Positions 26,064-35,315 are shown, numbered from the stretch's first letter. The stretch is 64,000 bases of DNA from JBCFAY01 sp038562375 (GCA_038562375.1 JBCFAY010000017.1:7681-71680); one strand, 5' to 3'. A program made the numbers and translations. The notes: generated by a model from the letters alone, not told the origin.

Positions 26064-26495
26064 ATGATAATAGTGTCCGCCTGCCTCTGTGGGATTCCCT
26101 GCCGGTACAACGGCTCCGCGAGCGCGTTTGACGAGATCGTCCGCTTGGTCGCGCGGGGAGAAGCCATGCCGATCTGCCCCGAATGCCTCGGCGGCCTCGG
26201 CATTCCTCGTCTGCCGTGCGAGCTTACGGATACCGGCGAAAAGGTGCTCGACGGACAGGCGCGCGCGGTTGCGAAGGACGGGCTGGATCTGACGGACGCG
26301 TTTGTACAGGGCGCGCGCCTGTCGCTTGAGATCGCCCGCCGGCATGGCGCGACATCGGCGATCCTTAAGGCCAACAGCCCATCGTGCGGCTGCGGTGAAA
26401 TCTATGACGGCACGTTTTTGAACCAAAAGCGCCCGGGCAACGGCGTAACGGCCGCCCTCTTTGTGCGCAACGGGATCCGCGTGCAAACGCTTTAG
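26064..26495 (+). CDS. DUF523 family protein
   Basis: A 143-residue protein of the DUF523 (YbbK) family, beginning with VSACLCGIPCRYNG and containing CPECLGGL and the conserved SPSCGCG. The set of conserved cysteines suggests a metal or Fe-S site. No function is established. No strong ribosome binding site is visible before the ATG. It sits between mutS2 and the two-component system, with no clear functional link. Confidence 0.88.
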   Translation: MIIVSACLCGIPCRYNGSASAFDEIVRLVARGEAMPICPECLGGLGIPRLPCELTDTGEKVLDGQARAVAKDGLDLTDAFVQGARLSLEIARRHGATSAILKANSPSCGCGEIYDGTFLNQKRPGNGVTAALFVRNGIRVQTL

Positions 26496-26525
26496 CAGGC
26501 AACTACGCTGCAAAGGAGATTTGGC

Positions 26526-27209
26526 ATGGAAACGAACAATACCATACTGGTGATCGACGATGATAAGAATATCCTTGCGATTATTGAGCTGTATCTAAAC
26601 AAGGAGGGCTATCGCGTCTGCACCTGCGAGCGCGGGGATCAGGCGCTGAATGTGTTTCGCGCGGAACAGCCCGCTTTGGTCGTCCTCGACGTGATGCTTC
26701 CGGGGCTTGACGGCTGGGGCGTTCTCTCCAAGCTTCGCGGTGAGAGCGATACGCCGGTGATCATGCTCACCGCCAAGGGCGATACGCTCGACCGCATTCA
26801 GGGGCTCGACCTCGGCGCGGACGATTATATCGCCAAACCATTCGATGCGAAAGAGCTTTTGGCCCGCATCAAGGCGGTGCTAAGGCGCAGCGCCGCGCCC
26901 GCCGAAAGCGAGCGCGTGATCAGCCACGACGGGCTTATCGTCTCGCTTGATAACTATTCGGTGATCCTCCACGGCAGGCAGCTTGAAATGCCGCCAAAGG
27001 AAATCGAACTGCTGTATTTTCTCGCATCGCACGAGGGCAAGGTCTATACCCGCGAGCAGCTTCTAGAGCAGGTGTGGGGTTTCGACTTTTTCGGGGATTC
27101 AAGAACGGTGGACGTCCACGTCAAGCGCATCCGCGAGAAATTGGGTGAATGCGATCAGTGGCAAATTAAAACCGTCTGGGGCGTGGGATATAAATTCGAG
27201 GCGCAATGA
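26526..27209 (+). CDS. OmpR/PhoB-type response regulator
   Basis: A 227-residue regulator. The receiver domain (1-120) has acidic residues in VIDDDKN, phosphoacceptor Asp55 in VVLDVMLPGLDG, and a conserved Lys in IAKPFDAKE. The C-terminal winged helix (about 130-227) ends with the recognition segment SRTVDVHVKRIREKL and the WGVGYKFE tail. AAAGGAG precedes the ATG. The last 4 bases overlap the kinase gene (ATGA), so they form a coupled pair. Confidence 0.95.
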   Translation: METNNTILVIDDDKNILAIIELYLNKEGYRVCTCERGDQALNVFRAEQPALVVLDVMLPGLDGWGVLSKLRGESDTPVIMLTAKGDTLDRIQGLDLGADDYIAKPFDAKELLARIKAVLRRSAAPAESERVISHDGLIVSLDNYSVILHGRQLEMPPKEIELLYFLASHEGKVYTREQLLEQVWGFDFFGDSRTVDVHVKRIREKLGECDQWQIKTVWGVGYKFEAQ

Positions 27210-28684
27210 ACATGTTCAAAACGCTGTTCTCGCGGATGCTGACAACCTATCTCGCGGTCATCCTCGGCATATTGCTTTTGCTTGGGATCACGGTCGCGAC
27301 CATGTTCAGGAACCAGTATACGACGGAACAGGAGAAAGAACTGCGCCGTGAGGCGGAAGAGATCAACAGCATCTTGGTGAACGTATATGTCTACCCGGAG
27401 AAAAGGCCCGTCGCCGCGGAGGAACTGCGCATCATCGCCCGCAAATACGACGGCCTGATTCAGGTCGTCGATGCGAACAACGCCAAGATGTCGTTCATGT
27501 ACGCCGGCTCCGAGGATCAGTGGGCGGTCGTCGACGGCGTGGACATCTCGCAGCTTGCCGCCTCGATCATCGACGGCACCGCAGGGGCCGCGATCATCAC
27601 CGACCTCTATCAGGGCATGACGGATTTTCCGATCATGTCGTACGCAAGACCCGTTATCAACAACAATAACGAGTATGAGGGCGCGATATTCTTCCATGTG
27701 AATATGAGCACGGTCAACGAGTCGATCCGCCAGGTGTATCTCGACGTCATGCTTTCTTCATGCATCGCGATCATACTGGCGATTCTTGTTGTTTCGTATA
27801 TCACGGGGAGAATCACAAAGCCCGTCATCAACATGAACCGCATCGTAAAGAGGTATTCTGCGGGCGACTTTGACATGCGCATCCCCGTGGAAACCTCCGA
27901 TGAAATCGGCCAGCTTGCCGCAAGCTTCAACGTCATGGCGGATGAACTCAACAACCTTGAGGGGGCACGAAGGAGCTTCGTTGCGAACGTTTCGCACGAG
28001 CTTCGTTCGCCTTTGACGTCCATGCGCGGCTTCCTCGAGGCGATGCAGGACGGAACTATCCCGGAAGCGGAGCATTCGAAGTATCTCGACATCGTCATCG
28101 CGGAAAACCGGCGTATGTCGGGCATGGTCAACGACCTTTTGGATCTTGCGCGCATAGAATCCGGGCAGGTCATCATCAAGCCCGAGGTATTCGATATCAA
28201 CGAGCTGATCCGGCGTACGCTCATAACATTTGAAGCGCGCATCGGGCAAAAGCATCTTGAAGTGATTGTGGATTTCGGCGAGCGCACATGCTTTGTCAAA
28301 GCCGATCCCTCGCAGATCGCGCAGGTGCTCCGCAACCTGATCGATAACGCGATAAAGTTTTCGCCCGAAAGGGGAACGCTCACGCTTGGAACGCACACGG
28401 AAAGGCGGCAGGTCAGCGTTATGGTGGCCGATTCGGGCTGCGGAATCGAAAAAAGCGATCTCGAGCATATATTCGAGCGATTCTATAAAGCGGAAAAGGC
28501 GCATACTCCCAAAGGAGGAAGCGGCACGGGGCTGGGATTGTCGATCGCCAAGAGGATCATCGACCAGCATCAGCAGTCCATTCGGGTAGAAAGCGCGCCG
28601 GGCGAAGGGACGACGTTCATCTTTACGCTACAGCGCGTTCAGGAACCCGTGCGCGCAAAAAAACCGCACCCGCCTGAAGTTTGA
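27206..28684 (+). CDS. Membrane sensor histidine kinase
   Basis: A 492-residue kinase partner of the preceding regulator. TM1 lies at about 12-32, an extracytoplasmic sensor domain at about 33-180, TM2 at about 182-202, then HAMP. The phosphoacceptor is His264 in VANVSHELRSPL. The ATPase domain has N-box NLIDNAIKF, DSGCGI, and a GTGLGLSIAK G-box. The arrangement (extracellular domain, HAMP, HisKA, HATPase) is that of PhoR/ResE-like envelope sensors. The signal is unknown. An htrA gene follows 338 bp later, compatible with an envelope-stress role. Confidence 0.94.
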   Translation: MNMFKTLFSRMLTTYLAVILGILLLLGITVATMFRNQYTTEQEKELRREAEEINSILVNVYVYPEKRPVAAEELRIIARKYDGLIQVVDANNAKMSFMYAGSEDQWAVVDGVDISQLAASIIDGTAGAAIITDLYQGMTDFPIMSYARPVINNNNEYEGAIFFHVNMSTVNESIRQVYLDVMLSSCIAIILAILVVSYITGRITKPVINMNRIVKRYSAGDFDMRIPVETSDEIGQLAASFNVMADELNNLEGARRSFVANVSHELRSPLTSMRGFLEAMQDGTIPEAEHSKYLDIVIAENRRMSGMVNDLLDLARIESGQVIIKPEVFDINELIRRTLITFEARIGQKHLEVIVDFGERTCFVKADPSQIAQVLRNLIDNAIKFSPERGTLTLGTHTERRQVSVMVADSGCGIEKSDLEHIFERFYKAEKAHTPKGGSGTGLGLSIAKRIIDQHQQSIRVESAPGEGTTFIFTLQRVQEPVRAKKPHPPEV

Positions 28685-28937
28685 GCATCGCGCGCCGATG
28701 GGAACATACTCTGGAAAGCGCATGGCGCATGAGTGCTTGTCGGCGCAACCTGATAGGTCTAGCCTAGCAGGCTCCGCCGCGCCACAATGCGCCTCGTATA
28801 CGAGATGCTGCTGCATGATTTGTTTTAGCGTCAAGGCGAAGAAGGAAGCCTAAAGGGGATGCTCCATGCCGACGTCAGCGCGGAACCGCCCGAATATGCC
28901 GTTTGAGCATGTTCGGATCAATGCGCAACGCTTATGC
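28685..28937. other. Intergenic region between histidine kinase and htrA
   Basis: No supported gene and no clear terminator. The htrA promoter lies at its right edge. Confidence 0.5.
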
Positions 28938-28966
28938 TTGCGCGGCGACGCAGGAAGAATTATACT
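28938..28966 (+). promoter_or_regulatory. Promoter of htrA
   Basis: TTGCGC (28938-28943), a 17-bp spacer and TATACT (28961-28966), 57 bp before the ATG. Confidence 0.6.
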
Positions 28967-29022
28967 GATTTTGTTAGGGCAACTCTCTGCCTTATTGACC
29001 GTCTGCATAGAAGGAGGACGAA

Positions 29023-30309
29023 ATGGACTATAAGGACTATTACGAACACCCGGATTTTTACGGCGAGCCTCGGCCTCCGAAAAAACGGAGCAATTTTGGG
29101 GCGTTTGTCGTTACGGCTATATTGTTCATGGCGATCGGCGCGCTTTTGATGCAGATGGTCTCAAATAATATTGGAAAACAACCTCCTGTACCGTCGCCGA
29201 CTTCTTCCGCCGCCGAAACGCTGCCTACGGCTACGCCGGCCATGCAGGCGCCAACGCCGCTGCCCGGCGAGCGCACCCTGCCCGAGTTTGACGGCAAATC
29301 GCCCGCCGTGAGCGATACCTTCAACCCGATCCCGGATATCGTTGAGGCTTGCACCAAAGGGGTCGTAGGAGTCATCAACTATACGAGCAGCTCCTTGAAG
29401 GATTACGAGGTAGAGCAGGGCGGCGGCAGCGGATTTGTGATATCGAGTGAAGGCTACATCATCACCAACGCGCATGTCGTCGAGGGCGCGACAAGCATCG
29501 GCGTAGTGCTTCACGACGGCACCGAGGTCAAAGCGCGCATATTGGGCGTTGACGCCACAGCGGATCTTGCGGCTCTCAAGATCGATAAAACCGGGCTGAC
29601 CGCGCTTAAGGCCGGGGATTCCGATAAGACCCGTGTCGGGGAATTCACCATTGCGATCGGCGACCCTACCGGCCGCCAGCTTTCGAACACGACCACGTTC
29701 GGCATCATCAGCGCCGTCAACCGGCCGGTCAATATCGATGGGCGCACGAGCAATTACATCCAGACGGACGCCGCGATCAATCCGGGCAATTCCGGCGGCC
29801 CTCTGCTCAACATGAACGGCGAGGTCATCGGGATTACCTCCGTGAAGACTGTGTCGGCGGGCTATGACGAATTCGGCAACATCATCTCTGCCGAGGGGCT
29901 TGGGTTCGCCATCCCCATCAGCGACGCGATGCCGGTCATTCAGCAGCTTATTACCAAGGGTTTTGTCCAGCGCCCCGGCATCGGGGTATCCGTCGTTCAA
30001 CCGTCGGCACTGGAAATTGAGGAGTGGGGAATCCCCAAAGGCATCATCGTCTATTCCGTCACCAAGGACGGCCCCGCGCACAAAGCCGGCCTGCAGAAAT
30101 ACGACGTCATCGTATCCTGCAATGGAACGCCGACCGTTGATCGGGATGAATTTGTCAAGATGGTGCAGGGCATGAAAGTCGGCGACAGCATGACGATCAA
30201 ATACTGGCGCGACGAAAAGTACTATGAATGCACCGTGGTCGTAGGCGACCTGAACAGCATGGGATCCGAGCTTGTCGAGCAGGGCACGGTGGAAGGCTTT
30301 GGCTGGTAG
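29023..30309 (+). CDS. htrA: HtrA/DegP-type membrane-anchored serine protease
   Basis: A 428-residue S1C protease with a single N-terminal anchor (FVVTAILFMAIGALLMQMV, about 28-46) and a Pro/Thr-rich linker, so the catalytic part is outside the membrane. The triad is visible as His in ITNAHVVEG, Asp in ATADLAALKI, and Ser in NPGNSGGPLL. One PDZ domain follows (about 320-415). AGGAGG precedes the ATG. It degrades or refolds damaged envelope proteins, and may be controlled by the adjacent two-component system. Confidence 0.94.
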   Translation: MDYKDYYEHPDFYGEPRPPKKRSNFGAFVVTAILFMAIGALLMQMVSNNIGKQPPVPSPTSSAAETLPTATPAMQAPTPLPGERTLPEFDGKSPAVSDTFNPIPDIVEACTKGVVGVINYTSSSLKDYEVEQGGGSGFVISSEGYIITNAHVVEGATSIGVVLHDGTEVKARILGVDATADLAALKIDKTGLTALKAGDSDKTRVGEFTIAIGDPTGRQLSNTTTFGIISAVNRPVNIDGRTSNYIQTDAAINPGNSGGPLLNMNGEVIGITSVKTVSAGYDEFGNIISAEGLGFAIPISDAMPVIQQLITKGFVQRPGIGVSVVQPSALEIEEWGIPKGIIVYSVTKDGPAHKAGLQKYDVIVSCNGTPTVDRDEFVKMVQGMKVGDSMTIKYWRDEKYYECTVVVGDLNSMGSELVEQGTVEGFGW

Positions 30310-30378
30310 GCAAGGGACACCCGAGCAGGAAGTCTTGGGTCGGACGAATTTTGTGCGAATAGTTTTTAAGCATAACGG

Positions 30379-30406
30379 AGCGGACGCCCAAAGGGCGTCC
30401 GCTTTA
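30379..30406. terminator. Bidirectional terminator between htrA and buk
   Basis: AGCGGACGCCC (30379-30389), loop AAA, GGGCGTCCGCT (30393-30403), then TTAT. It lies between convergent genes. Confidence 0.75.
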
Positions 30407-30430
30407 TCGCTTCGCAACGTCTTCGCTTCG

Positions 30431-31531
30431 TCATCGTCCGCCCTGATAGCCCTTGCTCGTTTCCTCTCCGCGCAGCACGCGCAGCGCGCCTTCCGCCAGC
30501 GCTCTTAGTTCATCCTCACCCGGATAAACCTTGATGGGAGCTATGAGGCTGACCCGGTTTTTGATCGCGCCCGTGAATCGGGTGGAATAGGCGAGACCGC
30601 CCGTCAATATGATCGCGTCGACGCGCCCGTCGAGCACCGCGTACATCGCGCCGATTTCCTTGGCGACCTGATACGCCATGGATTCGACGACCAGCGCGGC
30701 AAAATCGTCGCCTTCCTTGATCAGCTTTTCGACCTTGATCAGATCGTTGGTGCCAAGGTAGGCCATCATGCCGCCGTGGCGCGTCACCCTGTCGAGCATC
30801 TGCTTCTGGGTATACGCTCCGGAATAGCACATCCGAATCAGCTGTTCAACCGGCAGGCCGCCGCTTCTCTCGGCGGAGAACGGCCCTTCGCCGCCAAGTC
30901 CGTCGTTGACGTCGATCACGCGGCCGTAGCGGTGCGCGCCCACCGTGATCCCGCCGCCCATATGGGCGACGATAAATCTGCAGTTTTCATAAATGCTTCC
31001 AAGGTCGGCGGCGCATCGCCGGGCGACGGCCTTTTGATTGAGCGCGTGGAACACGCAGCGGCGCTCGATCCCCGGCATTCCGGTCAGGCGCGCGTTCTGA
31101 TCGAGCTCGTCCACGACCACCGGGTCTACGACATATGCCGGAACGCCGTACTTCTCGCCGATCTCGGCCGCTATGATGCCGCCCAATGCGGAAGCATGTG
31201 TCGCGGCGCTTGAATAGGTCAAATCGCGAAGCATCTGCTCGTTGACGCGGTAGACGCCGCTGTCGATCGGTTCCGTGATGCCGCCGCGGCCTACGATCGC
31301 GTCAAACCCGGCGGGATCGACGCCGTTTTCCTCGAGCATCCGCTCGATGATCTGCATACGCAGCCCCTTTTGATCGACGATGGAATCGAACTGGTCGATT
31401 TCTGCCTTCGGATGGCGTATTACACGCTGGATGACCGCCTGATCGTTGTGAAACACGCCGAGCTTCGTGGATGTCGATCCGGGGTTGATCGCCAATAAGC
31501 GATAGACTTTTTCCTTATCAGGCATGTTCAT
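30431..31531 (-). CDS. buk: Butyrate kinase (acetokinase family)
   Basis: A 366-residue ASKHA-fold kinase interconverting butyryl phosphate and butyrate with ATP formation. It begins LLAINPGSTSTKLGVF (phosphate-1 loop) and contains VAHMGGGITVGAH and ILTGGLAYS. Length and motifs fit butyrate or branched-chain fatty acid kinase rather than acetate kinase (about 400). The start overlaps the stop of the upstream ilvN-like gene (ATGA), with a second in-frame ATG at 31525. No phosphotransbutyrylase is next to it. Pairing with an ACT-domain IlvN-like protein hints at a branched-chain acid link. Confidence 0.88.
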   Translation of the reverse strand: MNMPDKEKVYRLLAINPGSTSTKLGVFHNDQAVIQRVIRHPKAEIDQFDSIVDQKGLRMQIIERMLEENGVDPAGFDAIVGRGGITEPIDSGVYRVNEQMLRDLTYSSAATHASALGGIIAAEIGEKYGVPAYVVDPVVVDELDQNARLTGMPGIERRCVFHALNQKAVARRCAADLGSIYENCRFIVAHMGGGITVGAHRYGRVIDVNDGLGGEGPFSAERSGGLPVEQLIRMCYSGAYTQKQMLDRVTRHGGMMAYLGTNDLIKVEKLIKEGDDFAALVVESMAYQVAKEIGAMYAVLDGRVDAIILTGGLAYSTRFTGAIKNRVSLIAPIKVYPGEDELRALAEGALRVLRGEETSKGYQGGR

Positions 31532-32010
31532 TCCCTCTTCTCCAGTGTGATCGCGCCCGTCCGAGCGGCCTCGACCCTGCCGAGCGTACCCAACTCATCG
31601 ATGTATTCGCTGAGCTCTTCGGGGCTTGCCGAAACTTCAAACAGGCGCGTGTTATCGAACGATTCGAGCGGGCGGACGCCGTAACGGGCGTTGAGCGCCT
31701 CGCATTGCGCCCAATCCGCGTCGGTTACGCGCAGCACCGCCAGTTCCCGGCACACACAGAGCTCAGGATCGTAGGCGGTGACGCTTTTTACACACTGCAT
31801 CCGTTTGAGCTTGAACAATACGCCCGGCAGCGTCATATCGAAGCACTCGATGGAAAGCGTTATGCGTGAAATGCTTGGATCCGTGGTTTCCGCGACCGCA
31901 AGGCTTCGGATGTTCCATCCTTCCCGGCGTATCTGCGAGCTTACGCGCGTGAGCACGCCGAATTCATTATCCACCAATAACGTCAGTATCGGGCAGATTG
32001 GCCGTTGCAT
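31528..32010 (-). CDS. ilvN: Acetolactate synthase small (regulatory) subunit-like ACT protein
   Basis: A 160-residue protein with an N-terminal ACT domain (LTLLVDNEFGVLTRVSSQIR, then REGWNIRSLAVAETTD) and a C-terminal domain like that of the acetohydroxyacid synthase regulatory subunit. In the family it binds the catalytic subunit IlvB and confers valine feedback inhibition. GGAGG before the ATG at 32010 fixes the start. No ilvB is in the window, and it is translationally coupled to butyrate kinase, which is an unusual arrangement. Confidence 0.82.
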   Translation of the reverse strand: MQRPICPILTLLVDNEFGVLTRVSSQIRREGWNIRSLAVAETTDPSISRITLSIECFDMTLPGVLFKLKRMQCVKSVTAYDPELCVCRELAVLRVTDADWAQCEALNARYGVRPLESFDNTRLFEVSASPEELSEYIDELGTLGRVEAARTGAITLEKRE

Positions 32011-32112
32011 AGGTTCCTCCATCGGATTGAGTTTACGGATATTATACTACAGCGGCTGGGAAAAGTGGGAAGAACATGCTATATTGTTTATAAGAGGCGG
32101 GAGGGGTACAGA

Positions 32113-32433
32113 ATGCTCGACAATCGATGCGCCCGCATGGGGGTTTTCTGCGTTCGAGGCAGTCCGGGAAAGTGTTTTATCGGGTTTTCCTACAACCTCG
32201 AGAGTACGTTTAAACGCCTGCGTTTTGAACTGAATATGAACGCGTGTTCCTACAAGGCGCTGCAATCGTACTGGAACGCGTGCGGCCCATTGGAGTTTTG
32301 CGTGCTGGAAGAGTTCGTTCCGGAAGAAGGATCGGGCGATGAGCTGGATGCGCGCATTAAAGCGAGGATGTTCACGCTGCAAAAGACGTTCGGGAGCGAC
32401 GCGGAACTGCTGCAGACGTCTGTTCAGGCATAA
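32113..32433 (+). CDS. Degenerate GIY-YIG domain protein
   Basis: A 106-residue protein resembling small GIY-YIG nuclease-family members. MGVFCVRG stands for the GIY strand and GKCFIGFSYNLES for the YIG segment, followed by a helical region with LQSYWNACGPLEFCVLEEF. The arginine usually found in the NLxxR segment is Thr32, and both hallmark tyrosines are Phe (12 and 22). Nuclease activity therefore looks unlikely. GGGAGGGG before the ATG at 32113 supports the start. It is divergent from the ilvN-buk pair. Function unknown. Confidence 0.65.
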   Translation: MLDNRCARMGVFCVRGSPGKCFIGFSYNLESTFKRLRFELNMNACSYKALQSYWNACGPLEFCVLEEFVPEEGSGDELDARIKARMFTLQKTFGSDAELLQTSVQA

Positions 32434-32436
32434 AAG

Positions 32437-32474
32437 AAGAGCTGTGCGAAAGAGAATCGCGCAGCTCTTTTCTT
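32437..32474 (+). terminator. Intrinsic terminator after the GIY-YIG-like gene
   Basis: AAGAGCTGTGCG (32437-32448) pairs with CGCGCAGCTCTT (32458-32469) with one G-T pair, followed by TTCTTC. Confidence 0.75.
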
Positions 32475-32582
32475 CGATCGATTTTGGGTATGGCAAAGCG
32501 TTTTCCCGAATAACGTTTATCCACTTGCGCCCATAGGGAGCGGACTGCCTGTTTCCAAACGCCTGATTCTGCCCGCCTCCTG

Positions 32583-33224
32583 TTAGGAAAGCTTCTCGGG
32601 CTCCGGAAGCTCCGGCCCGTCGATGGTAATGGATTCGATAACGACTTTCTTGCGAGGAGTCTGCCCATCGGCTTTCACGCGTACATTCGCGATAGCGTCG
32701 ACGACGTCCATTCCATCGGTCACACGGCCGAATGCCGCATAGTCGCCGTCCAGTTCAGGCTTGTCCTGATGCATGATGAAGAATTGCGAACCTGCGGAAT
32801 CATAGGAACTCATCGAACGCGCCATCGATATGACGCCGCGTTCATGCAGGAGATCATTCTCAACCCCGTTTGAGGAAAACTCGCCTTTGATGCAATAGCC
32901 GGGGCCGCCGGTGCCGTCGCCGTTCGGATCGCCGCCCTGAATCATAAAGTCCTTCATGATCCGGTGGAACGTCAATCCGTCATAAAAACCGGAACGCGCG
33001 AGCGCTACGAAATTATAGACGGTCTGAGGAGCGATATCGGGATACAGCTCCAGATCGATCTTGCCGTAGTCCTTGACGGTGATGGTCGCCTTGACCGGAT
33101 CGCTTGTGCTGATCGGGGCAAGCTCCTGACCGGTTGCGCTCGGCTGAACGTCATTACCGGCCACGCAGCCGATAAATGCCGCCGCGAGCATTGCGCACAG
33201 CGCGAGGATCATGATTCGCTTCAT
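32583..33224 (-). CDS. Cyclophilin-type peptidyl-prolyl isomerase, lipoprotein
   Basis: A 213-residue protein with a lipoprotein signal (lipobox FIGC, Cys20), so it is anchored on the outer face of the membrane. The cyclophilin domain (about 45-205) has FHRIMKDFMIQGGDPNGDG with the catalytic Arg and Phe, and AGSQFFIMH. It assists folding of exported proteins. It overlaps the upstream FAD dehydrogenase by 4 bases, so both share a transcript. Confidence 0.93.
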   Translation of the reverse strand: MKRIMILALCAMLAAAFIGCVAGNDVQPSATGQELAPISTSDPVKATITVKDYGKIDLELYPDIAPQTVYNFVALARSGFYDGLTFHRIMKDFMIQGGDPNGDGTGGPGYCIKGEFSSNGVENDLLHERGVISMARSMSSYDSAGSQFFIMHQDKPELDGDYAAFGRVTDGMDVVDAIANVRVKADGQTPRKKVVIESITIDGPELPEPEKLS

Positions 33225-34645
33225 TTGCTTTCCTCCTTTTGCCGGATGTCCCGTGCGACGACGACGCCCGTGACGCTCGCCTGCATCAGGCCGCGCGTAA
33301 TGCCCGCGCCGTCGCCGATCGCATAGAGTCCCGGGATTGCCGTCGAGAACGATTCGCTCACCGCGACCTTGCAGGAATAGAATTTGACCTCAACGCCGTA
33401 GAGCAGCGTGTTCTTTGAATACAGGCCCGGCGCGATCTTATCGAACGCCCGAAGGGATTCGATGATGCTCGTCAGGTGGCGGTGAGGCAGCACGAACGAG
33501 AGGTCGCCCGGCACGGCCGTAGTGAGCGTGGGGATGACCGTCGATTTATTCAAACGGGAGGTGTCGGTCCTGCGCCCGCGCAGTAGATCGCCCAGTCGCT
33601 GTACCATGATGCCTCCGCCCGTGAGCATGTTCCCAAGGCGCGCGATGTAGTTGCCGTACGCGATCGGCTCGCGGAACGGCTGCGTGAAGCGCGAGGAAAC
33701 CAGCATGGCGAAATTGGTATTTTCCGTCCTAAGCGCAGGATCGTGATAGCTGTGGCCGTTCACGACCGCGATGCCGCCGTCGTAATGCTCTTCGCTCACG
33801 ATGCCGCCGGGGTTCATGCAGAACGTGCGCACCTTGCTCTCGAACGTATCCGAGTAATAGACCATCTTTGCCTCATAGAGATGGCGGGTGAGGTGATCCA
33901 TAACGGAATTGGGCACTTCAACGCGCACGCCGATATCGACTTCGTTGTTTGTGGTCGCAAGCCCAAGCCGTTCGGATTCGGCGCTGAGCCATTCCGCGCC
34001 GCCGCGGCCGGGCGCGAGAACAACGTAAGGCGCATAGGCGGTATGCTCCTGACCGTCCTTCAGATACGTAACGCCGCTCGCCCGACCGTCGCTTTGCTCG
34101 ATGCGAAGGGCCGTTGCGCACTCCAAAAAAGTAAAGCCTTCGATCGCGATCAGATGCTCATACATGTTCTCGAGCGTAACGGCGGAATACTCGGTGCCCA
34201 TATGGCGCACCGGGCAGCGCACCAGATGAATGTTATGCTTGCTGCACTCGTATGCGATCTCGCTGACCTTGGGATCACCCCGGCCGTGAACGGTGGGGGG
34301 CGCGCCGAAACGCGTATAGATTCCGTCGGCATAATCGATCAGCTCCTGCGCTTTGGAGGGGCTCATATAGTCGGTAATATTGCCCCCGACTTCATGGGAG
34401 AGCGAAAGCTTCCCGTCGGAGAATGCGCCGGCGCCCGCCCAGCCGCTCATGATCGCGCAAGGCTTGCAGTTGACGCATTTGCCCGTGATCCGTGCGGGGC
34501 ATTTGCGGTTTTTTAACGCGCGGCCGGAATCCAGAAGCAACACCTTGCTTTCCGGCGTGTGATCGAGCAGTTCAAGAGCGGTGAATATTCCCGCCGGGCC
34601 CGCGCCCACGATGATGACATCGAAATCCTTCTTCAAATTGACCAC
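33221..34645 (-). CDS. FAD-dependent dehydrogenase of the COG2509 type
   Basis: A 474-residue flavoprotein with the dinucleotide-binding fold VIIVGAGPAGIFTALEL at the N-terminus and a second FAD segment GLYAIGDGAGITRGL near the C-terminus. An early CVNCKPC cluster (about 57-63) follows the first strand and is typical of this uncharacterised family. The substrate is unknown. The gene has a strong promoter and precedes the cyclophilin gene in the same transcript. Confidence 0.88.
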   Translation of the reverse strand: MVNLKKDFDVIIVGAGPAGIFTALELLDHTPESKVLLLDSGRALKNRKCPARITGKCVNCKPCAIMSGWAGAGAFSDGKLSLSHEVGGNITDYMSPSKAQELIDYADGIYTRFGAPPTVHGRGDPKVSEIAYECSKHNIHLVRCPVRHMGTEYSAVTLENMYEHLIAIEGFTFLECATALRIEQSDGRASGVTYLKDGQEHTAYAPYVVLAPGRGGAEWLSAESERLGLATTNNEVDIGVRVEVPNSVMDHLTRHLYEAKMVYYSDTFESKVRTFCMNPGGIVSEEHYDGGIAVVNGHSYHDPALRTENTNFAMLVSSRFTQPFREPIAYGNYIARLGNMLTGGGIMVQRLGDLLRGRRTDTSRLNKSTVIPTLTTAVPGDLSFVLPHRHLTSIIESLRAFDKIAPGLYSKNTLLYGVEVKFYSCKVAVSESFSTAIPGLYAIGDGAGITRGLMQASVTGVVVARDIRQKEESK

Positions 34646-34687
34646 TCATTTCTCTTGCGTTGTGGTATCGATCCGACACCGCATATC

Positions 34688-34716
34688 ATGATACACAAGA
34701 TCATTATTAGAGTCAA
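34688..34716 (-). promoter_or_regulatory. Sigma-A promoter of the FAD dehydrogenase operon
   Basis: On the minus strand, TTGACT (34716-34711), a 17-bp spacer and TATCAT (34693-34688), giving a leader of about 36 nt. Confidence 0.75.
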
Positions 34717-34930
34717 TAATAAATCCAAAATGCATAACGAACCATTATGAAGGAGCGCCTTGCCATTCCTGCATCGAACAGCCGGCCAAAGTTTCTGCTT
34801 GGCGTTTTCGCTCCAGCGATGCCGTTGATCATGATAGAATACGAGGATGATGATAAAATGGTTTCTGCGTCGGGACTATTCGTACCGGCGCCATCGGATC
34901 GACGCGAAACACTTGAAGATAGAAGGATAT

Positions 34931-34970
34931 AAAGGTCGAAGGGCTGCCCGTTCGGGGCAGCCCTTCGACC
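34931..34970 (-). terminator. Terminator of RNase P RNA
   Basis: Arms at 34955-34970 and 34934-34949 form a 16-bp perfect stem (minus strand: GGTCGAAGGGCTGCCC and its complement) with loop CGAAC, followed by TTTATA. It begins directly after the 3' end of the RNA. Confidence 0.9.
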
Positions 34971-34971
34971 T

Positions 34972-35308
34972 GCGAGCAAGCCATAAGCCGAGTTCTGTCG
35001 TGTGTGACCATCTATCTAGGCATACGGTTACCAGTATGCTCAAGCGATTACCAGGAGCGTGACGGGCCGCCATTAAATGCTCCCATTCCAATCTTGCACC
35101 AGGTGGGGTTTACAGAGCGGACAAGTCGCCATGCCGCTGGTGAGCTCTTACCTCGCCTTTCCATCCTTACATCGACGTGCAATGCGGTATATTTCTGTTG
35201 CACTTTCCTTGGAGTCGCCTCCACCGGGTATTACCCGGCACCCTGCCCTATGGAGCTCGGACTTTCCTCATGCAGACAAAGCAGCATGCGGCCACCTGTC
35301 TTACTCGC
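34972..35308 (-). ncRNA. rnpB: RNase P RNA
   Basis: The minus strand carries the universal RNase P RNA blocks. GAGGAAAGTCCGAGCTC lies near the 5' end (about 35275-35259) and ACAGAACTCGGCTTAT near the 3' end (about 34999-34984). The ends GCGAGTAAGAC (35308-35298) and GGCTTGCTCGC (34982-34972) pair to form helix P1, giving about 337 nt. This is the catalytic RNA that matures tRNA 5' ends. The promoter places the start site at the P1 5' end. Confidence 0.95.
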
Positions 35309-35315
35309 ATCTGCT

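Noticed and set aside
34747..34932. 61-codon plus-strand frame between the FAD dehydrogenase and rnpB
   Set aside because: No ribosome binding site and it runs up to the rnpB terminator.
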